Positions 10,130 through 21,065 of a stretch of 64,000 nucleotides of DNA are shown in pieces. Source of the stretch: Opeltia flavorubescens (Eukaryota; Ascomycota; Lecanoromycetes; Teloschistales; Teloschistaceae). The notes beneath the pieces are model-generated. The model was not told where the DNA came from and ran no database searches. It saw only the letters and a list, made by a program, of their open reading frames with translations. Every line of letters begins with the position of its first letter. Position 1 is the first letter of the stretch. The position numbers were made by a program, and so were the translations under genes. The stretch lies in assembly GCA_000442125.1 (NCBI GenBank), contig KE546973.1:806001-870000 (forward strand), given 5' to 3'.

Positions 10130-10725
10130 TTGATTCAGGGGATCATCAACACTTCCAGTCGTTGTTCAGGCATGGCGTCAGGTCTGTATAGATACCCCAT
10201 CGGCACAGTCACAGGGAGATCGAGCGCGTTAAAAGCGAAAACTTGTAAAACTTCCAGGAGATAGTATGGTTTGGAATGAAGAATTTTCGGTAAGGCCCAT
10301 TTAAGCTTAGCCATGTAGATGCCTTTCACATGAGATGTTGATGAAAATCTATCAGTGGAACATTTAGAGCGCAGGAGCTCTGACCATACATTTCGAGAAT
10401 GAATATCTCACTCTCAAGTAGCTCGCATCGTAATGGTCAAATCGAGCGGAGAGCCTGCTACGTTCATTGCTGGTAGTGCTCCAGCGAACAAAACCTTCGC
10501 AAGTGCAGATATTCCCGGTACTCCGTTCAAAACAAGAGAATTGGACGTCCAATATGGTGCTTCACCGTCGTCTCTCGAGGATTTGGCAGCACTATTTTCC
10601 AGGCAGGAACAAACGGCTGCCTCATGAGCCTGGCTGGGTCGGTTTCCGCGTCCCATCGCCGAGTTGGGTAGGTTAGATTCTGTGGTAAAATGACAGCTTT
10701 AGACCCCGTTCAGAGCAATTTTCTA
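10130..10725. other. Intergenic between convergent genes
   Basis: 596 bp between the TAF13 stop and the PPR-gene stop. It contains the weak 64-codon candidate at 10433-10627 and nothing else that I can support. Confidence 0.5.
10433..10627 (+). CDS. Candidate small ORF, 64 aa
   Basis: ATG to TGA frame encoding a peptide of mixed composition with Pro/Gly/Ala turns near the start and an amphipathic stretch near SSLEDLAALFSRQEQ. It is free of the Arg/Ser skew of most chance frames here, but the antisense strand also has an 80-codon frame, and no homologue is recognised. It might be the last exon of a spliced transcript or chance. Confidence 0.25.
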   Translation: MVKSSGEPATFIAGSAPANKTFASADIPGTPFKTRELDVQYGASPSSLEDLAALFSRQEQTAAS

Positions 10726-13068
10726 TTACTCATCCAACTTTTTGGGTTCCTGTAGGTTTTGTTGAACCCTTCGTAAAGCATTCAATAGCTCATCGCGATT
10801 TACGATACGTGTTAATCCTTTCAAAGTATAAGAATCCACTCGAAGTCCAGCTGCTTCCATCTGTTGCATTGTATCTACCGCAGCAAAGGCATCTTGCATC
10901 TTGGCGTAGCCGGAAATGATAGTATTCATAGTGACTTGATTAGGTCGGACGGCTCTTGCTCGCATCATCTGGAGTATCTTCTCTGCAGCAGCACGCTGAT
11001 TATTGAAGAAATAAGACCTCAAAACGATTGACCATGTCTGGACAGTCGGTTTTGCGAACTTGACAGTTGTCGATAGTGGACGTTCCAACATATCCCTGAT
11101 TATGATGGGCAACATAGTGAAGGTCGTCTTGTACTGTCCGAGGCATAACAGAAAGGCGTTGACTAAGTGATCGGTTTCGGCCGTGAATGCAACCAAATGA
11201 TGGTCCTGCGCGATTAAACTCTGATAACGATAGTACAGCCTTTTCACCTCGTGGCTTCGCCCAAAGAGCCGAATATAACCCAAGATCATGACTGAAAGTA
11301 GACGAGGAGACGGCTTAGAGACAAGTTTAGTGACTTCGGTCTCCCTACTGACGTCCAGGGCTATACCCAACTCTTGAAGCGGACGAATGTCACAATATCT
11401 GGCGTAAATTTGCAGCATGATTTCATATCTTGACGCCAAAACTTCGCTGCCTATCACTTCGCATTGCGCGATCTGGAGCATGGTGGCAACGAGGCAGAAT
11501 ACAAGCTGGTTGTTCCTTGGCAACGCACCGTCCTCTTCCGCCATCTTCATGATCTTTTCGACAAGATTTACGTCGGAATTTCGGAGGGCAATCTTGAGTA
11601 GAATCGAATAGGTAATCGTATCGCGTCTGACTCCATGGGTCCTTGCAGTGTCAAACATAGCTTGAGCGGTCTGATAGTCGCCAGCTTCAACGGCGTTGAA
11701 TATCATTGCGTTCAGCATTGGTATGCCAGGGCGCACCCCGAGTTCGAGCATCTCGGTGACGAGATGGGATTGAATTCTGTACCAATCGACCTTGTCGAAT
11801 CGAGTCCGTAGAAGTGCAATGCAAGAGTACTGCACGATATCAGATGTTATATATCCACCAGAGCCAGCGATCCTTCTAAGTGCATCCATAGCTAAGTCGG
11901 GTCTCCCATATCGACTGAACACATTGATGAAGTGGGTAAGAGTCAGCGGGTGGATGTTGAGCTGACATTCCACAATCGTCCGGTAGAGGGATTGCGCTTG
12001 GATTTTTGTCGAGTTCCGTATAAGTAGATGAATGGTCTTCTGGGGAAATCTTGAAGGCATGTAGGTGTTTCTGGTTTTGGTTGCCCGAGCAGCGTTACCA
12101 AAAAGCTGGTGGAGATTATTGGCCTTTTCTTTGCTTATGACCTTCTCTTCCAGATAGACCGAGACGAGATATTGGATTGAATCCTCAACAGCATACCTTG
12201 TGGACCCAGGTTGACTTATCGGATCTCGGACTGCCGTGTTCAATAATTTCAAAGCTCGGTCATGATCATGCTGCAAGACCCAAAGCATAACCTTGTGCCA
12301 TACTGACTGGCGTCGCAATCGCGACGAACCAAGCGTTGCGGAGAGCTGTTTCCAAAGCTGAGGGGCTTGATCTTTGTTATCCTTCAGTAATCTTGATCCT
12401 AGCGGGCTTTCGAGGATAGGACAGACTATATCGATAGCTTTACGTTGGCAAAGTTGGGCGAACTCACGATTCCACCGCCATAAATGGCGTGAGAATCGTG
12501 CTACATGGTTTGAAGCTTTCTTCCTCCTTCTTGACTGCCGCCGCGAGACTAAGGAGGCAAAACGGGTAAAATGTGGTACTTTAACACGTCGTACCAATGG
12601 GTCTCGTGGTGCCTGCAGACGTCTCTGGCGTGAAACAGCCCTCGTTGAAGCATTAGCCGATCGTTGAACCTCCGGTGTACTACTGCAGTGGACTGACTCC
12701 CTAAGGGAAGCCTGGGTTCCAACAATGAGCCGACTTCCGGAAGATGCCGATCGATGTAATTCCGAAGTGTCAGAGGTGAGCTGATTGCCTCGACTCAGTG
12801 GATTTCTATGATTCAAATTCGAGTGCTCAGAACGGGAAAACACAGGTGCGGTGTTGCTTCCACTCTCATCATAGATCTCCGAACGCTGGGCAGGAGCCTC
12901 AATCGCTGGTTGGGTGTGAGTCTGGACAAAATATCTCCGTTGCTGCTCGATCACATATCGAAATGTCTTCCAAGAGGTTGAGATGGGCTTTAATATTACA
13001 CACCTTGGTCGGCAGGGCTCCCAAAGCAATCTGAAACCTTTCAAGAACCTTGCATGGCGAAGAATCAT
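10726..13068 (-). CDS. Mitochondrial pentatricopeptide-repeat protein, 780 aa
   Basis: Single exon from ATG 13068; the frame extends two codons upstream only to a TTG. The first 60 residues are rich in Arg, Leu and Ser with few acids, fitting a mitochondrial presequence. PPR-like 35-residue helical pairs occupy the C-terminal two thirds; the clearest are TLTHFINVFSRYGRPDLAMDA, GIPMLNAMIFNAVEAGDYQ, DTITYSILLKIALRNSDVN and NQVTMNTIISGYAKMQDAF near the end. Such proteins bind organellar RNA and aid its stability, processing or translation; the target here cannot be read. Its start lies 200 bp from the divergent Cwf18 start. Confidence 0.85.
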   Translation of the reverse strand: MILRHARFLKGFRLLWEPCRPRCVILKPISTSWKTFRYVIEQQRRYFVQTHTQPAIEAPAQRSEIYDESGSNTAPVFSRSEHSNLNHRNPLSRGNQLTSDTSELHRSASSGSRLIVGTQASLRESVHCSSTPEVQRSANASTRAVSRQRRLQAPRDPLVRRVKVPHFTRFASLVSRRQSRRRKKASNHVARFSRHLWRWNREFAQLCQRKAIDIVCPILESPLGSRLLKDNKDQAPQLWKQLSATLGSSRLRRQSVWHKVMLWVLQHDHDRALKLLNTAVRDPISQPGSTRYAVEDSIQYLVSVYLEEKVISKEKANNLHQLFGNAARATKTRNTYMPSRFPQKTIHLLIRNSTKIQAQSLYRTIVECQLNIHPLTLTHFINVFSRYGRPDLAMDALRRIAGSGGYITSDIVQYSCIALLRTRFDKVDWYRIQSHLVTEMLELGVRPGIPMLNAMIFNAVEAGDYQTAQAMFDTARTHGVRRDTITYSILLKIALRNSDVNLVEKIMKMAEEDGALPRNNQLVFCLVATMLQIAQCEVIGSEVLASRYEIMLQIYARYCDIRPLQELGIALDVSRETEVTKLVSKPSPRLLSVMILGYIRLFGRSHEVKRLYYRYQSLIAQDHHLVAFTAETDHLVNAFLLCLGQYKTTFTMLPIIIRDMLERPLSTTVKFAKPTVQTWSIVLRSYFFNNQRAAAEKILQMMRARAVRPNQVTMNTIISGYAKMQDAFAAVDTMQQMEAAGLRVDSYTLKGLTRIVNRDELLNALRRVQQNLQEPKKLDE

Positions 13069-13268
13069 AAGCAAACCATTGTCCTATACAGCGAATGTTA
13101 GTTAGACTAGATTACCTTCCATGATGAGAAGTCTAACGACAGAAAATTAATTTTCCTAAATTGGTCCAAGCTTCATTTCGTTGGTCTGATTACATAATCA
13201 TTGCTTGATTAGCTACCTCGAGATGTTTTTTTGTACGACTGACAAGGCTTCCTTCCAAAGCTGGAGTG
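13069..13268. promoter_or_regulatory. Shared promoter region, PPR protein and Cwf18
   Basis: 200 bp between divergent start codons. AT-rich; no specific site was recognised. Confidence 0.4.
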
Positions 13269-13901
13269 ATGGCGTCGACTCATACATCACTAGATGCTGC
13301 AGCGACAGAACGAAAAGCACGACTTGCCAAGCTCAAATCTCTGAAGCGAAAACAGCCAGATATCTCTCCTAGTGACTCCACCGAGCATATTTCTGGACCC
13401 GCACACCAATCCCCAGATTCCGACCAAATCTCTTTACAACCTCCAGTAACAGCACAGTTTCTTTCTGGCCGCAATTATGACCCTGAAATACGCGGGCCTA
13501 GACTTGGTTTCGAGTCAGCGCCGACCGCAAACACCGAAACTCTTGAAGACCGCGCGGAGCAGATAGCACGAGAGACAAGAGAGCAAGAGGAGAGGGAAGA
13601 AAAGGAGGAGAGACCAATCGATTTGTTCAAGTTGCAGCCGAAAAAACCCAATTGGGACCTCAAGCGGGACCTCGCCCGAAAAATGGAAACATTGAATGTA
13701 CGGACCGATAATGCGATTGCTAGACTTGTGCGGGAACGAATTGAAACCTCGAAGAAGAAAACTGTGCAGCATATGGGACCGGATGGTGGAGAACAGCTTG
13801 GAATGGAAGGCGAGGAGTTAGTCGAGGGTGTGCATATGCGGGAACGTGAAGAGGAGGAGGATGAACAAAAAGAACGAGCCTACGTCGAGGCCCTAGAGTG
13901 A
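13269..13901 (+). CDS. cwf18: Pre-mRNA splicing factor Cwf18 (CCDC12 family), 210 aa
   Basis: Single exon. Start taken as ATG 13269 (MASTHTSLDAAATERKARLAKLKSLKRK). Features of the cwf18 family are the basic N-terminal helix, the FLSGRNYDPEIRGPRLGFE motif (about residues 64-82), a Glu/Arg-rich coiled coil, and the DLFKLQPKKPNWDLKRDLARK block followed by LNVRTDNAIARLVRERIE. An acidic tail ends the protein. Cwf18/CCDC12 is part of the Prp19-linked spliceosome complex. The length is near the fungal norm. Confidence 0.9.
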   Translation: MASTHTSLDAAATERKARLAKLKSLKRKQPDISPSDSTEHISGPAHQSPDSDQISLQPPVTAQFLSGRNYDPEIRGPRLGFESAPTANTETLEDRAEQIARETREQEEREEKEERPIDLFKLQPKKPNWDLKRDLARKMETLNVRTDNAIARLVRERIETSKKKTVQHMGPDGGEQLGMEGEELVEGVHMREREEEEDEQKERAYVEALE

Positions 13902-14115
13902 GGTTGGTTCTACTCAATCTCGAGAACACCTTGGAGTCTGAGAACCACAAGGGTTTCCAATGACTCGATGCAATGCATCAGGATCTCTTTATGGAATGTC
14001 GATACAATTACAGCTTTCGAGTTCGCTCAACAGACAATCAACAATATCAATTCTAGAAGACAGTCACAAGACAGAGAGTTCCGTCACGTCCGTAGCAAAA
14101 ACGACAGAGGGAACG
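13902..14115. other. Intergenic, convergent
   Basis: 214 bp between two convergent stop codons; no feature seen. Confidence 0.5.
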
Positions 14116-15314
14116 TCATTTGCCCATGTTCATTGCCTGAGTAAGCGCTATTCGCTTGCTGAAGGGACTTAGACTTCGCTCCTTTCGCGCTGGCGGTACA
14201 GGCTTAGCATATTTCCGTGGCTCGTTGTCTCCGCCCCTGGAATTGCTCCCATATCGGTCGTGGTCGGCATACTTGGAAAGGTGGCCTGCCCCATATAATC
14301 CATCCCCGCGCCTCTTATCTTTGTCCCAAGGCGAGGTGTGACCCGGAGTCATCGACCGTCTCTCACGTGCAATACGACTTCGATCCATGCTGGTCGTGCG
14401 GCTTCGACTTCTCCGACTGGTGCGAGGTGCCCGAGACCATCTATCTCTTCCACGAACGTCGGGACTCATGCTAGAACGTCGCGCTCTCGTACGTCGATTG
14501 TCTTTGATTGGCTGACGCCTCCGTCTACTACTGTACGATGAACCTGTCGAATGGGACGTTGACGACGACGATGGACGCATCCTCTTATGACTTAATTCCG
14601 GATTCGCGTTCGGCATTTCTCTGTCGCTACCTCTCCCTCTACGGCGGCTGTTGGACCTGTAGGCCTGCTGTTTCAACCCAATGTCTTCATCATTGTTATT
14701 CGGCGTCTTTGCCCGATCTCTATGGTAGGGTGAGATTGAGTTTCCAGAGGAGGATCTACGCGATGACTTCCTTCGGCTATGCTCAGCAGTTTTGGATGCC
14801 TGGGGAGTACGAGTGGCCATGTGACGCCTTTCTCGCTCACTGGAAGGCGAACGGGACATGTCCGTAGAGATGGTTGACACAGAAGTCAGTGAGCGCGAAG
14901 ACGTAGATGTTGATCGGTTTCTCGATGTATACCGGAAATTTTCATCCTTCGTTTTACGTTTGCGGTCATCTTTGATCTTTGCTAGCTCCTCGTCCGCGAC
15001 ACCCTTACTGATCTTGGTCAGCTAGAAAGTCGAATATAATCGTACAAAGACGAACGGACTTGCGGAGAAGATTGTTTGGAGTATCGCTGCTCAATTTCGG
15101 TATCAACTCCGGATTGGCCAACTGTTGAGTGCGTGAAGGTCGAGTAACATAGGGTCGTTGCTGCGCTGCTGCCTTACATTCATAGCTGTAATGCCGTAGG
15201 ATACGTTTAGCCCTTTAGCAATCCCTCGATTTGATATCACTCATCTTTCTTCAAGCATTTCTGACACAGCGTCTGCGGGGTAGCTCTCGAGGGTCCGCCA
15301 CGAGAGCGGTTCAT
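14116..15314 (-). CDS. Zinc-knuckle and RS-rich protein, ZCCHC10-like N-terminus, 363 aa
   Basis: Three exons by my reading: 15314-15241, 15185-15060 and 15007-14116, with introns of 55 and 52 nt; the frame closes. Exon 1 gives MNRSRGGPSRATPQ and CQKCLKK, the first half of a CCHC knuckle. Exon 2 gives YECKAAAQQRPYVTRPSRTQQ, like the RPSRT segment of ZCCHC10. Exon 3 adds KGVADEELAKI and a long Arg/Ser-rich tail with many RRS and RSR motifs, suggesting RNA or spliceosome contacts. The first splice junction is doubtful: residues HYS just before the acceptor would complete the knuckle but fall in the predicted intron. ATG 15314 is the first in frame before CQKC. Exact function unknown. Confidence 0.7.
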
Positions 15315-16145
15315 CGAATGTATCGAATGCATGCAGTGGCTTGGTATCTGAAGTTGCAGGTGCGAGTAAGGGTGCACGGCTTCAATGACTCACTGTTGTA
15401 GCTAAGATGAGCAACCAATGTCTAAGAAGAAATCCGTTCATTCATGAAGCAATGTCTTGTTATGGTAAAGTCCACGGTTGCAATAGATTTGGAACGTACG
15501 AGGTAGTCATGCAGCTCCAATAGCTCCCAATCGAGAATATTAGCCAAAGTTCAACGGGAGCTAAAGGCTGCCAAGGCACTAGACTCCAAACCTCAATTTC
15601 ACACAAGGCTGACTTATTCTTACCTTAAATACATGTGATTTTGCTGATCTTTCCAGTCTTATAATACGGCGCTCATAGCCCATCGGGGGCAGATCAATCC
15701 TTTCGGACATCACCGTTGCATAGACTTCGCCCTTTTTCCACTCAAAAGGGTGTCAGCGTCCTGCTCTGCTGCACTCCTTTGTGCGCCTGAGCAGCAAACA
15801 TTCTCAATTGCGAAGGCCACTAATCTTCCTCTTGCTAGTGGGAACGCTGCGCTATCCCATATGGCGAGTTACGAGAACGTCAAAGGCTTCTTTTACCATG
15901 CCTATGCTCCTTTCTGATTTTAACATTGCATGAGCACTCGTCTTCCGATCGTCCAACTGCTACATTCTTTCTGGACTTTTTCGACATTGTCAACCCTATC
16001 CCTTTTTTTTCCGTCATCCCTTAGTCATATAGGATATGGCCGCGCCATTATCGCAGATGCCTCATCAAAAGCCATCTTTTGCAAGTGTCAGTACGCTGAC
16101 GTTTTCACCTTCGCTATAGGCACTGACCGTTTCCAGGTGGCTGCA
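15315..16145. other. Intergenic: divergent promoter and R3H-gene leader
   Basis: 831 bp between divergent starts. The in-frame extension upstream of the R3H start (from 15930) begins with a hydrophobic, Ser/Phe-rich run and has a possible GTGTCA..CCAG intron, so I treat it as leader. No other feature seen. Confidence 0.45.
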
Positions 16146-18656
16146 ATGGCCCCCCCAGCGACAAGGTCACCCGACGCTTTAGGAATGAAGGAAAACACAC
16201 GCCTAAAAAATGCCTCAGTCTCAATCAAAGGGTCTGGAGAAGCTAGCTTTCCCACACACCCTACCAACCGGGAGCTGCAGAATGCTGTAGCAGATCTATC
16301 CATCCGCGGCAATCCTACCCCAAAATCGATAGCACTTACAGAACTTGGCAGTATTACTCGATCTGGGTTAAGATTTGACGATGAACAAACTCAGGTTTCA
16401 GCATCATCGATCAAACCAGGCAGTCTTGACGGGAAAAGTACAACGTCCGGGGCTACATTTGCCATGGATGAAAAGGAATCCTTGCGACCAGATGACAGCG
16501 CTAGTGCTAAAGCAGCGGAAGAAGAGGAATCCTGTTCAGGGAACGGGTCTGGGGCGCCAAATTCTCGAATTGGGTCTGAAGCCGGAGGTAGAGCATTTCG
16601 AGATCAGTTCCATGAAATCTCAGAAAGAATCGGCCATGTTCCTGGGCATCCAATGACTGTCAGTCACGGAGAAAACTCTGACGCCAAAGAACAAGTAATA
16701 CCTGGGGCGGTCTCGCCGCTTCAGCGACCTCTACAGCCAGCTACTGCACCACCAGAGCCAAGTGCTGTACCTGCAAATGGCCCAGTCTTGCAAATAGAGA
16801 ACAGGAATCCTGACGAAAAGCTGCTAGAAGCGCTTGAGTCTACAAAAGACCGGCTGTTTGTTTTACGGCTTGAACGTGATATCATCGATTTCGTTCAACA
16901 CTCTAGGTAAGCTTTGTGCAAACTCAACATTCTCGTCACTATCTAACTTTTTAGTGATCAAACACTTGACCTGAGGACTCCAAACTCCTTTTGTAGACTC
17001 CTCGCGCACAAGCTGGCGGATTACTATGCATTGACTCACCATGTCGATGGCGCATTGAGCGCCGTAAGACTTTACAGGACCCCGTTTTGTCGAATGTATG
17101 TGTCGAGCCATCTAACTCTTCCAATGTCTCGGCTAATCCTTGGCAGCCGTACTCCTCTTAGTTCATATCCGCAATCCAACTCCAATAATGATAGTACAAT
17201 GTCCATGCAACCGGCCGTCAAAATCATGCGTCGAGCAGGCCTTGTCAAGGACGGACATAGAACGGACTCGGGAGCTAATACCACTGCAAGTTCGATAGTC
17301 CCCTCCAAGGCCGGCTCTGAAGCAGGTGATGACAGCGGACGTGTGACCGGCCTTGCATCTCCTACTGAATCTAACATGAGCAAAGATAGGTTGACAATGA
17401 CGAGAGAAGAGAGAGAGGCTAAATACAAGGAGACTCGCGAGCGGATCTTCAAAGGGTTCGAAGACGTCGATAGCGGTGATGGTGTACCAAGCAACGAGAC
17501 GGGATTGGGAATATCACGAGCCAGCTCCACTACTGGCAAAAGAAAATTACGGAAACAACGAAATATTGACGACGGATTTGAAGCTCGGTCACATTATACT
17601 GCGTACTACCCGGCGATGCAGTACACCGGGCCTACGTTTGATCAGACAACGGTCCAACCTACACCCTTAATTCCTAGCGTTCCTCAACAGTATCCCTCAC
17701 TGGGCGATCTAAATGGTATGAATCCTAATATTTATCCATCCATGTATGGATCTGGATATCAGTCTATGTCGAGTACGTCTGGATACCAGCTTCCTATGCA
17801 GCAGTATCCCATGACAAGCAACTCGACCATGAATGGACTCAACCAGATGCAACCCTTCCCGGGGTATGTGCAACAGATGCCTTATCAGTACTATCAACAG
17901 CCTCATTCATCGCCCGTGCTGGGACAAAACTCGCCTGCAATGTCTTCACCAACCCCTAGCAGCAGTGGCCAGCTCTCCAGGCCGCAGTCGCAGACACCTG
18001 ACCAGCAATGGCCTCCCATGGCATTTCAGTATCAGTATCAATATCAGTACCAATATCAACAGCCAAGAAATCAACAGCCCTCTTACCATCTACAAAATCA
18101 AACCCAAAATCCACTGCCAGGTCCGCAGACGGTACAATATCCGTACGGGCAGCTTCCCTGCCCACCGAATTTACCTGGATCACGGAATGCGCATCCACTT
18201 CCAGGAAGCTACAACCGACAACAAGCTCTCAATCCGCAAATTAGGTCGTTCGTACCAAACTCAAGCTCACAGTCATTCATTGGAAATACAGCACAGGACG
18301 TTTCTATAAGCCAGCAGTATTCGATGGTGCCAGGAAATATTCCGGTACATCCTCCAACAGATATCCCTTCGAATCATGCTTCACACGTCTCTGGGATGCC
18401 ACAATTTGGCTCTTTTATTCCTTCATCGGAGCCAAAGCCATTGCCGTCACGCAAGAGTCATAGCAGTGCGGTCGAGAATCATACTCCTGCTAAGAGTACT
18501 CTGGCTAAATGGGGTACTCCGGCAAATCTACCGCCGAAACCTCCTCCACCAGATCCGCCTAGTATCCCTGAAGGACGTCATTCGCTTCCTCAGACTGTCC
18601 CTGTGCCCCAAAACATTGCCAAGTTAAGCAACGGACAAGCATTATCGACTTTCTAG
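16146..18656 (+). CDS. R3H-SUZ domain RNA-binding protein, 803 aa
   Basis: Exons 16146-16906, 16955-17095 and 17147-18656; introns 48 and 51 nt. The first 230 residues are Ser/Pro-rich and disordered. The R3H domain is rebuilt across intron 1: LFVLRLERDIIDFVQ joins SDQTLDL and NSFCRLLAHKLADYYALTH, with the R-x3-H signature in RLLAH, then VRLYRTPFCR. Intron 2 removal gives IRTPLSS. A SUZ motif follows (EREAKYKETRERIFKGF, about 370-386). The C-terminal 400 residues are Gln/Tyr/Pro/Ser-rich. R3H-SUZ proteins bind single-stranded nucleic acid, mainly mRNA. ATG 16146 (MAPPATRSP) is preferred to upstream 15930, whose extension is hydrophobic and looks like leader. Confidence 0.85.
18027..18062 (+). 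repeat. (CARTAY)n repeat encoding Tyr-Gln
   Basis: About six copies of CARTAY in the R3H-SUZ gene encode alternating Tyr and Gln, within a prion-like Gln/Tyr tail. Codon changes between copies suggest it is not newly expanded. Confidence 0.8.
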
Positions 18657-19220
18657 AAAAGCTTCTGTCCGACGGCTAATCAGAAGCCGTGACGATTTGT
18701 GATGACGGTTGGTATGCCAACAAGGGAGGCGGATATGTATCTTATTTGAGGCGCAAGGGGATTAAGAGGGATGAAGGTACGACTACGATTTAGCCAAATG
18801 CATTGCGAGGTGTCATGAGAGGCAAAAAGGGGAACCTGTATTCTGTTGCATTATCTGATATCATACTATGCATGCGGGACACGGTTACAGGCTTAGCATG
18901 TTTAGAGGATAGAAAAGTCATCAATGAATCCCAAAATGAGAAGATCCGGCAGGATGAGCTTAGTGTTACCAAGTATCCTATTGGGTATTTTCGTGGAAGT
19001 AACGCTTTCGTGGAGGCGCCTGTCGTCCCTCAAGTCTGCGTTTATGGAATAGAGCCACTGAAATATGCAGTATTCTTTGCCCTAGCTCTCTTTTCCCAAC
19101 TCTTCCCACCCATACCTAGCTTGTCCCTTCATGCAAGCGTCTCGACGAGCCTTGAGCATCTGGCGGTCCCAAGATCTTCTTCGCCCTCACGTGAACTTTC
19201 CTACGATATTGTCCTATCAA
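18657..19220. other. Intergenic, convergent
   Basis: 564 bp between the R3H-gene stop and the MIC12 stop. A 160-codon frame at 18803-19285 overlaps MIC12 antisense and is not credible. Confidence 0.5.
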
Positions 19221-19562
19221 TCACAATCTTCTCTCCTCTTCTTTCCAATCTCGCCACCTTCCTTGCACCGCTCCCCCAATTGTAGAGAGTCGTATCCCGT
19301 GCAGCCATCTCACCCCCTTTTCGATTTCACTATTCCACCCGTCTTTCCACCGCTCCGTCCATTCCCCCCTCGCTATCCGATAACGTGGGGCGTTGTCTTC
19401 GGCTGGGAGAGTGGAGGGGTCAACGATGGAGTTCAGTAAGAGGGATTGTTGGCGCAGAATGGAGGCTTGGTGAATTCGATGGTGGTTGTGAATCAGGATT
19501 GTAAGGTAGAGGGTCGAGGCCGTGAGGGTGAATCCAGAGAAGAAGCCGGATGTAAACCCCAT
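19221..19562 (-). CDS. MIC12: MICOS complex subunit Mic12, 113 aa
   Basis: Single exon from ATG 19562. It opens with MGFTSGFFSGFTLTASTLYLTI, a single N-terminal membrane segment with small residues, then HNHHRIHQASILRQQSLLLNSIVDP as in fungal MIC12/AIM5. The C-terminal half is a charged helix with RWKDGWNSEIEKGVRWL. MIC12 is a small inner-membrane protein that helps the Mic60 and Mic10 parts of MICOS shape cristae junctions. Length fits the family (100-130 residues). The gene is divergent from bL17m with 374 bp between starts. Confidence 0.85.
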   Translation of the reverse strand: MGFTSGFFSGFTLTASTLYLTILIHNHHRIHQASILRQQSLLLNSIVDPSTLPAEDNAPRYRIARGEWTERWKDGWNSEIEKGVRWLHGIRLSTIGGAVQGRWRDWKEEERRL

Positions 19563-19936
19563 TCGTGTACGAGGACTCTCAAGTCAAGTTTTTTCGAAGA
19601 TGGGTCGGTTAGATGGTAATTCGTAGAGGTTTGGGATGTACGAGAGGAAGGGGTGTATGTCGTTGCTGCAGCGGAAGTTCTACGGAATTACGGAATAGCA
19701 TTTGATTGGTTCTAAAGTCCGGCCTTGGCTGCGATTGATTGCTTTCGAATACAGTAGCAGTTCACCACAACTCAGCCTGAAGTCGTCTGATCTGCAACAA
19801 GAAGTAGCATAGCTCAAAATCTAGGAGCTAGGATTCTTGTTAGGGATCATGGCCTAGATTCCGATGCGATTCCACACCCTATCCCAATCGACATTTCCAA
19901 TACCAATTCCAGACTCGTCTCTCTCAACCTGACACC
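19563..19936. promoter_or_regulatory. Shared promoter of MIC12 and bL17m with CCAAT box
   Basis: 374 bp between divergent start codons of two mitochondrial genes. TGATTGGT at 19703-19710 is a strong CCAAT-box match (reverse orientation), near the middle. The HAP/CCAAT complex is known to drive respiratory genes in fungi; its use here is inferred. Confidence 0.45.
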
Positions 19937-20740
19937 ATGGCCGGCGGAGCCCTGAAATACCGCCATCTTAGCCGCAAGTCCTCTCACCGACAAGCCCTCC
20001 TCCGCAACCTCGTTACCTCCCTCTTCACCCATGAATCCATAACCACAACTTGGCACAAGGCCAAAGAAGCCCAGCGTCTCGCCGAAAAACTCATCACCCT
20101 TGGTAAGAAAAACACAAACGCCAGTCGAAGACGGGCCGAAGCGATATTCTATGTATGTCAAAATCTCGCCTCTCTAGATCGACTTCCTCCAAGGAAATAT
20201 GTGCTGATGGAGGAGAAAACAGGAACCTCTCCAACACATCCCCCGTCTCTTCACTACCCTCCGCGACCGCTATCTCAACCGTCCGGGCGGCTACACCCGT
20301 GTCCTCCGCATCGAACCCATGAACAAACATTATGATCAAGCTCCTTCCGCTATCCTTGAACTGGTCGACGGACCCAAGGACATGCGGTTTCACATGACGG
20401 CGAAGACACTAGTCAGGGAAAGGGCAACGGATGAAGGTATCAGGGAGATCACGGCGAAGAACGTCAATAAGGTGACAAGATATCGGGAGGGAGGAGTGGA
20501 GGAGTTGGAGAGAGAGGTCAAGAGGATGGAGAAGCAGGTCAGGGATGAGGAATTCAGAGAGGTATGTCTTATCAACCCTTGAATGTTGAGCCTGCTGTTT
20601 GTGGTGGAACTTATGATCTATCTTAACGGTTCATAAACTAATGTCTATGGTGCAACTCGCAGAGAGCAAGATGGAAAGTTGACGAGGCACCGAGGGAAGG
20701 ACATGGAGAGAGGCAACCGTGGGTTAGGATGAAGAGTTAA
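19937..20740 (+). CDS. MRPL8: Mitochondrial large-subunit ribosomal protein bL17m, 210 aa
   Basis: Exons 19937-20152, 20223-20561 and 20663-20740; introns 70 and 101 nt. The bL17 core starts [25 protein letters not shown], close to bacterial L17 (LxRxxxHRxALLRNL), and continues with [17 protein letters not shown]. Intron 1 joins RRAEAIFY to [20 protein letters not shown], then [10 protein letters not shown] fungal-type C-terminal helix rich in Glu, Arg and Lys follows, and the last exon adds [10 protein letters not shown]. It belongs to the mitochondrial 54S subunit near the tunnel exit. Yeast MRPL8 is the counterpart; its number differs between fungi. Confidence 0.93.
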
Positions 20741-21065
20741 GCTAATTTGGGATATAAATATCTTCTTTTTATAGTTGTATATATTTTTCGATTGCTTCAA
20801 CAAGTTGAATTCATAAGTTCAGGGGAGGGGGGTGGAGGTCGCAAGCAAAGCTTTGCAAAGGCTTTTTACTGCACTCATAATCACATGTTAACCCCTCCAC
20901 ACCAATTGAGTGGTCTGTCCAGATATCTTTCTTTACTGTTATCTTCTGCATTCTCAATGATTCTGATTCAGCTGTAGGGTATCATCATCCTCCAGTTTCA
21001 CAAATAACATAATCAAAAATGCTCCGTCATGTTCCCATCTTGATCATCTTGTTTCATATGTCATT
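20741..21065. other. Intergenic, convergent
   Basis: 325 bp between two convergent stops. AT-rich with a GGGGAGGGGGGTGGAGG purine run at about 20823; nothing else seen. Confidence 0.5.

Noticed and set aside
18803-19285. 160-codon plus-strand frame
   Set aside because: Overlaps MIC12 antisense and has an unstructured, low-quality translation.
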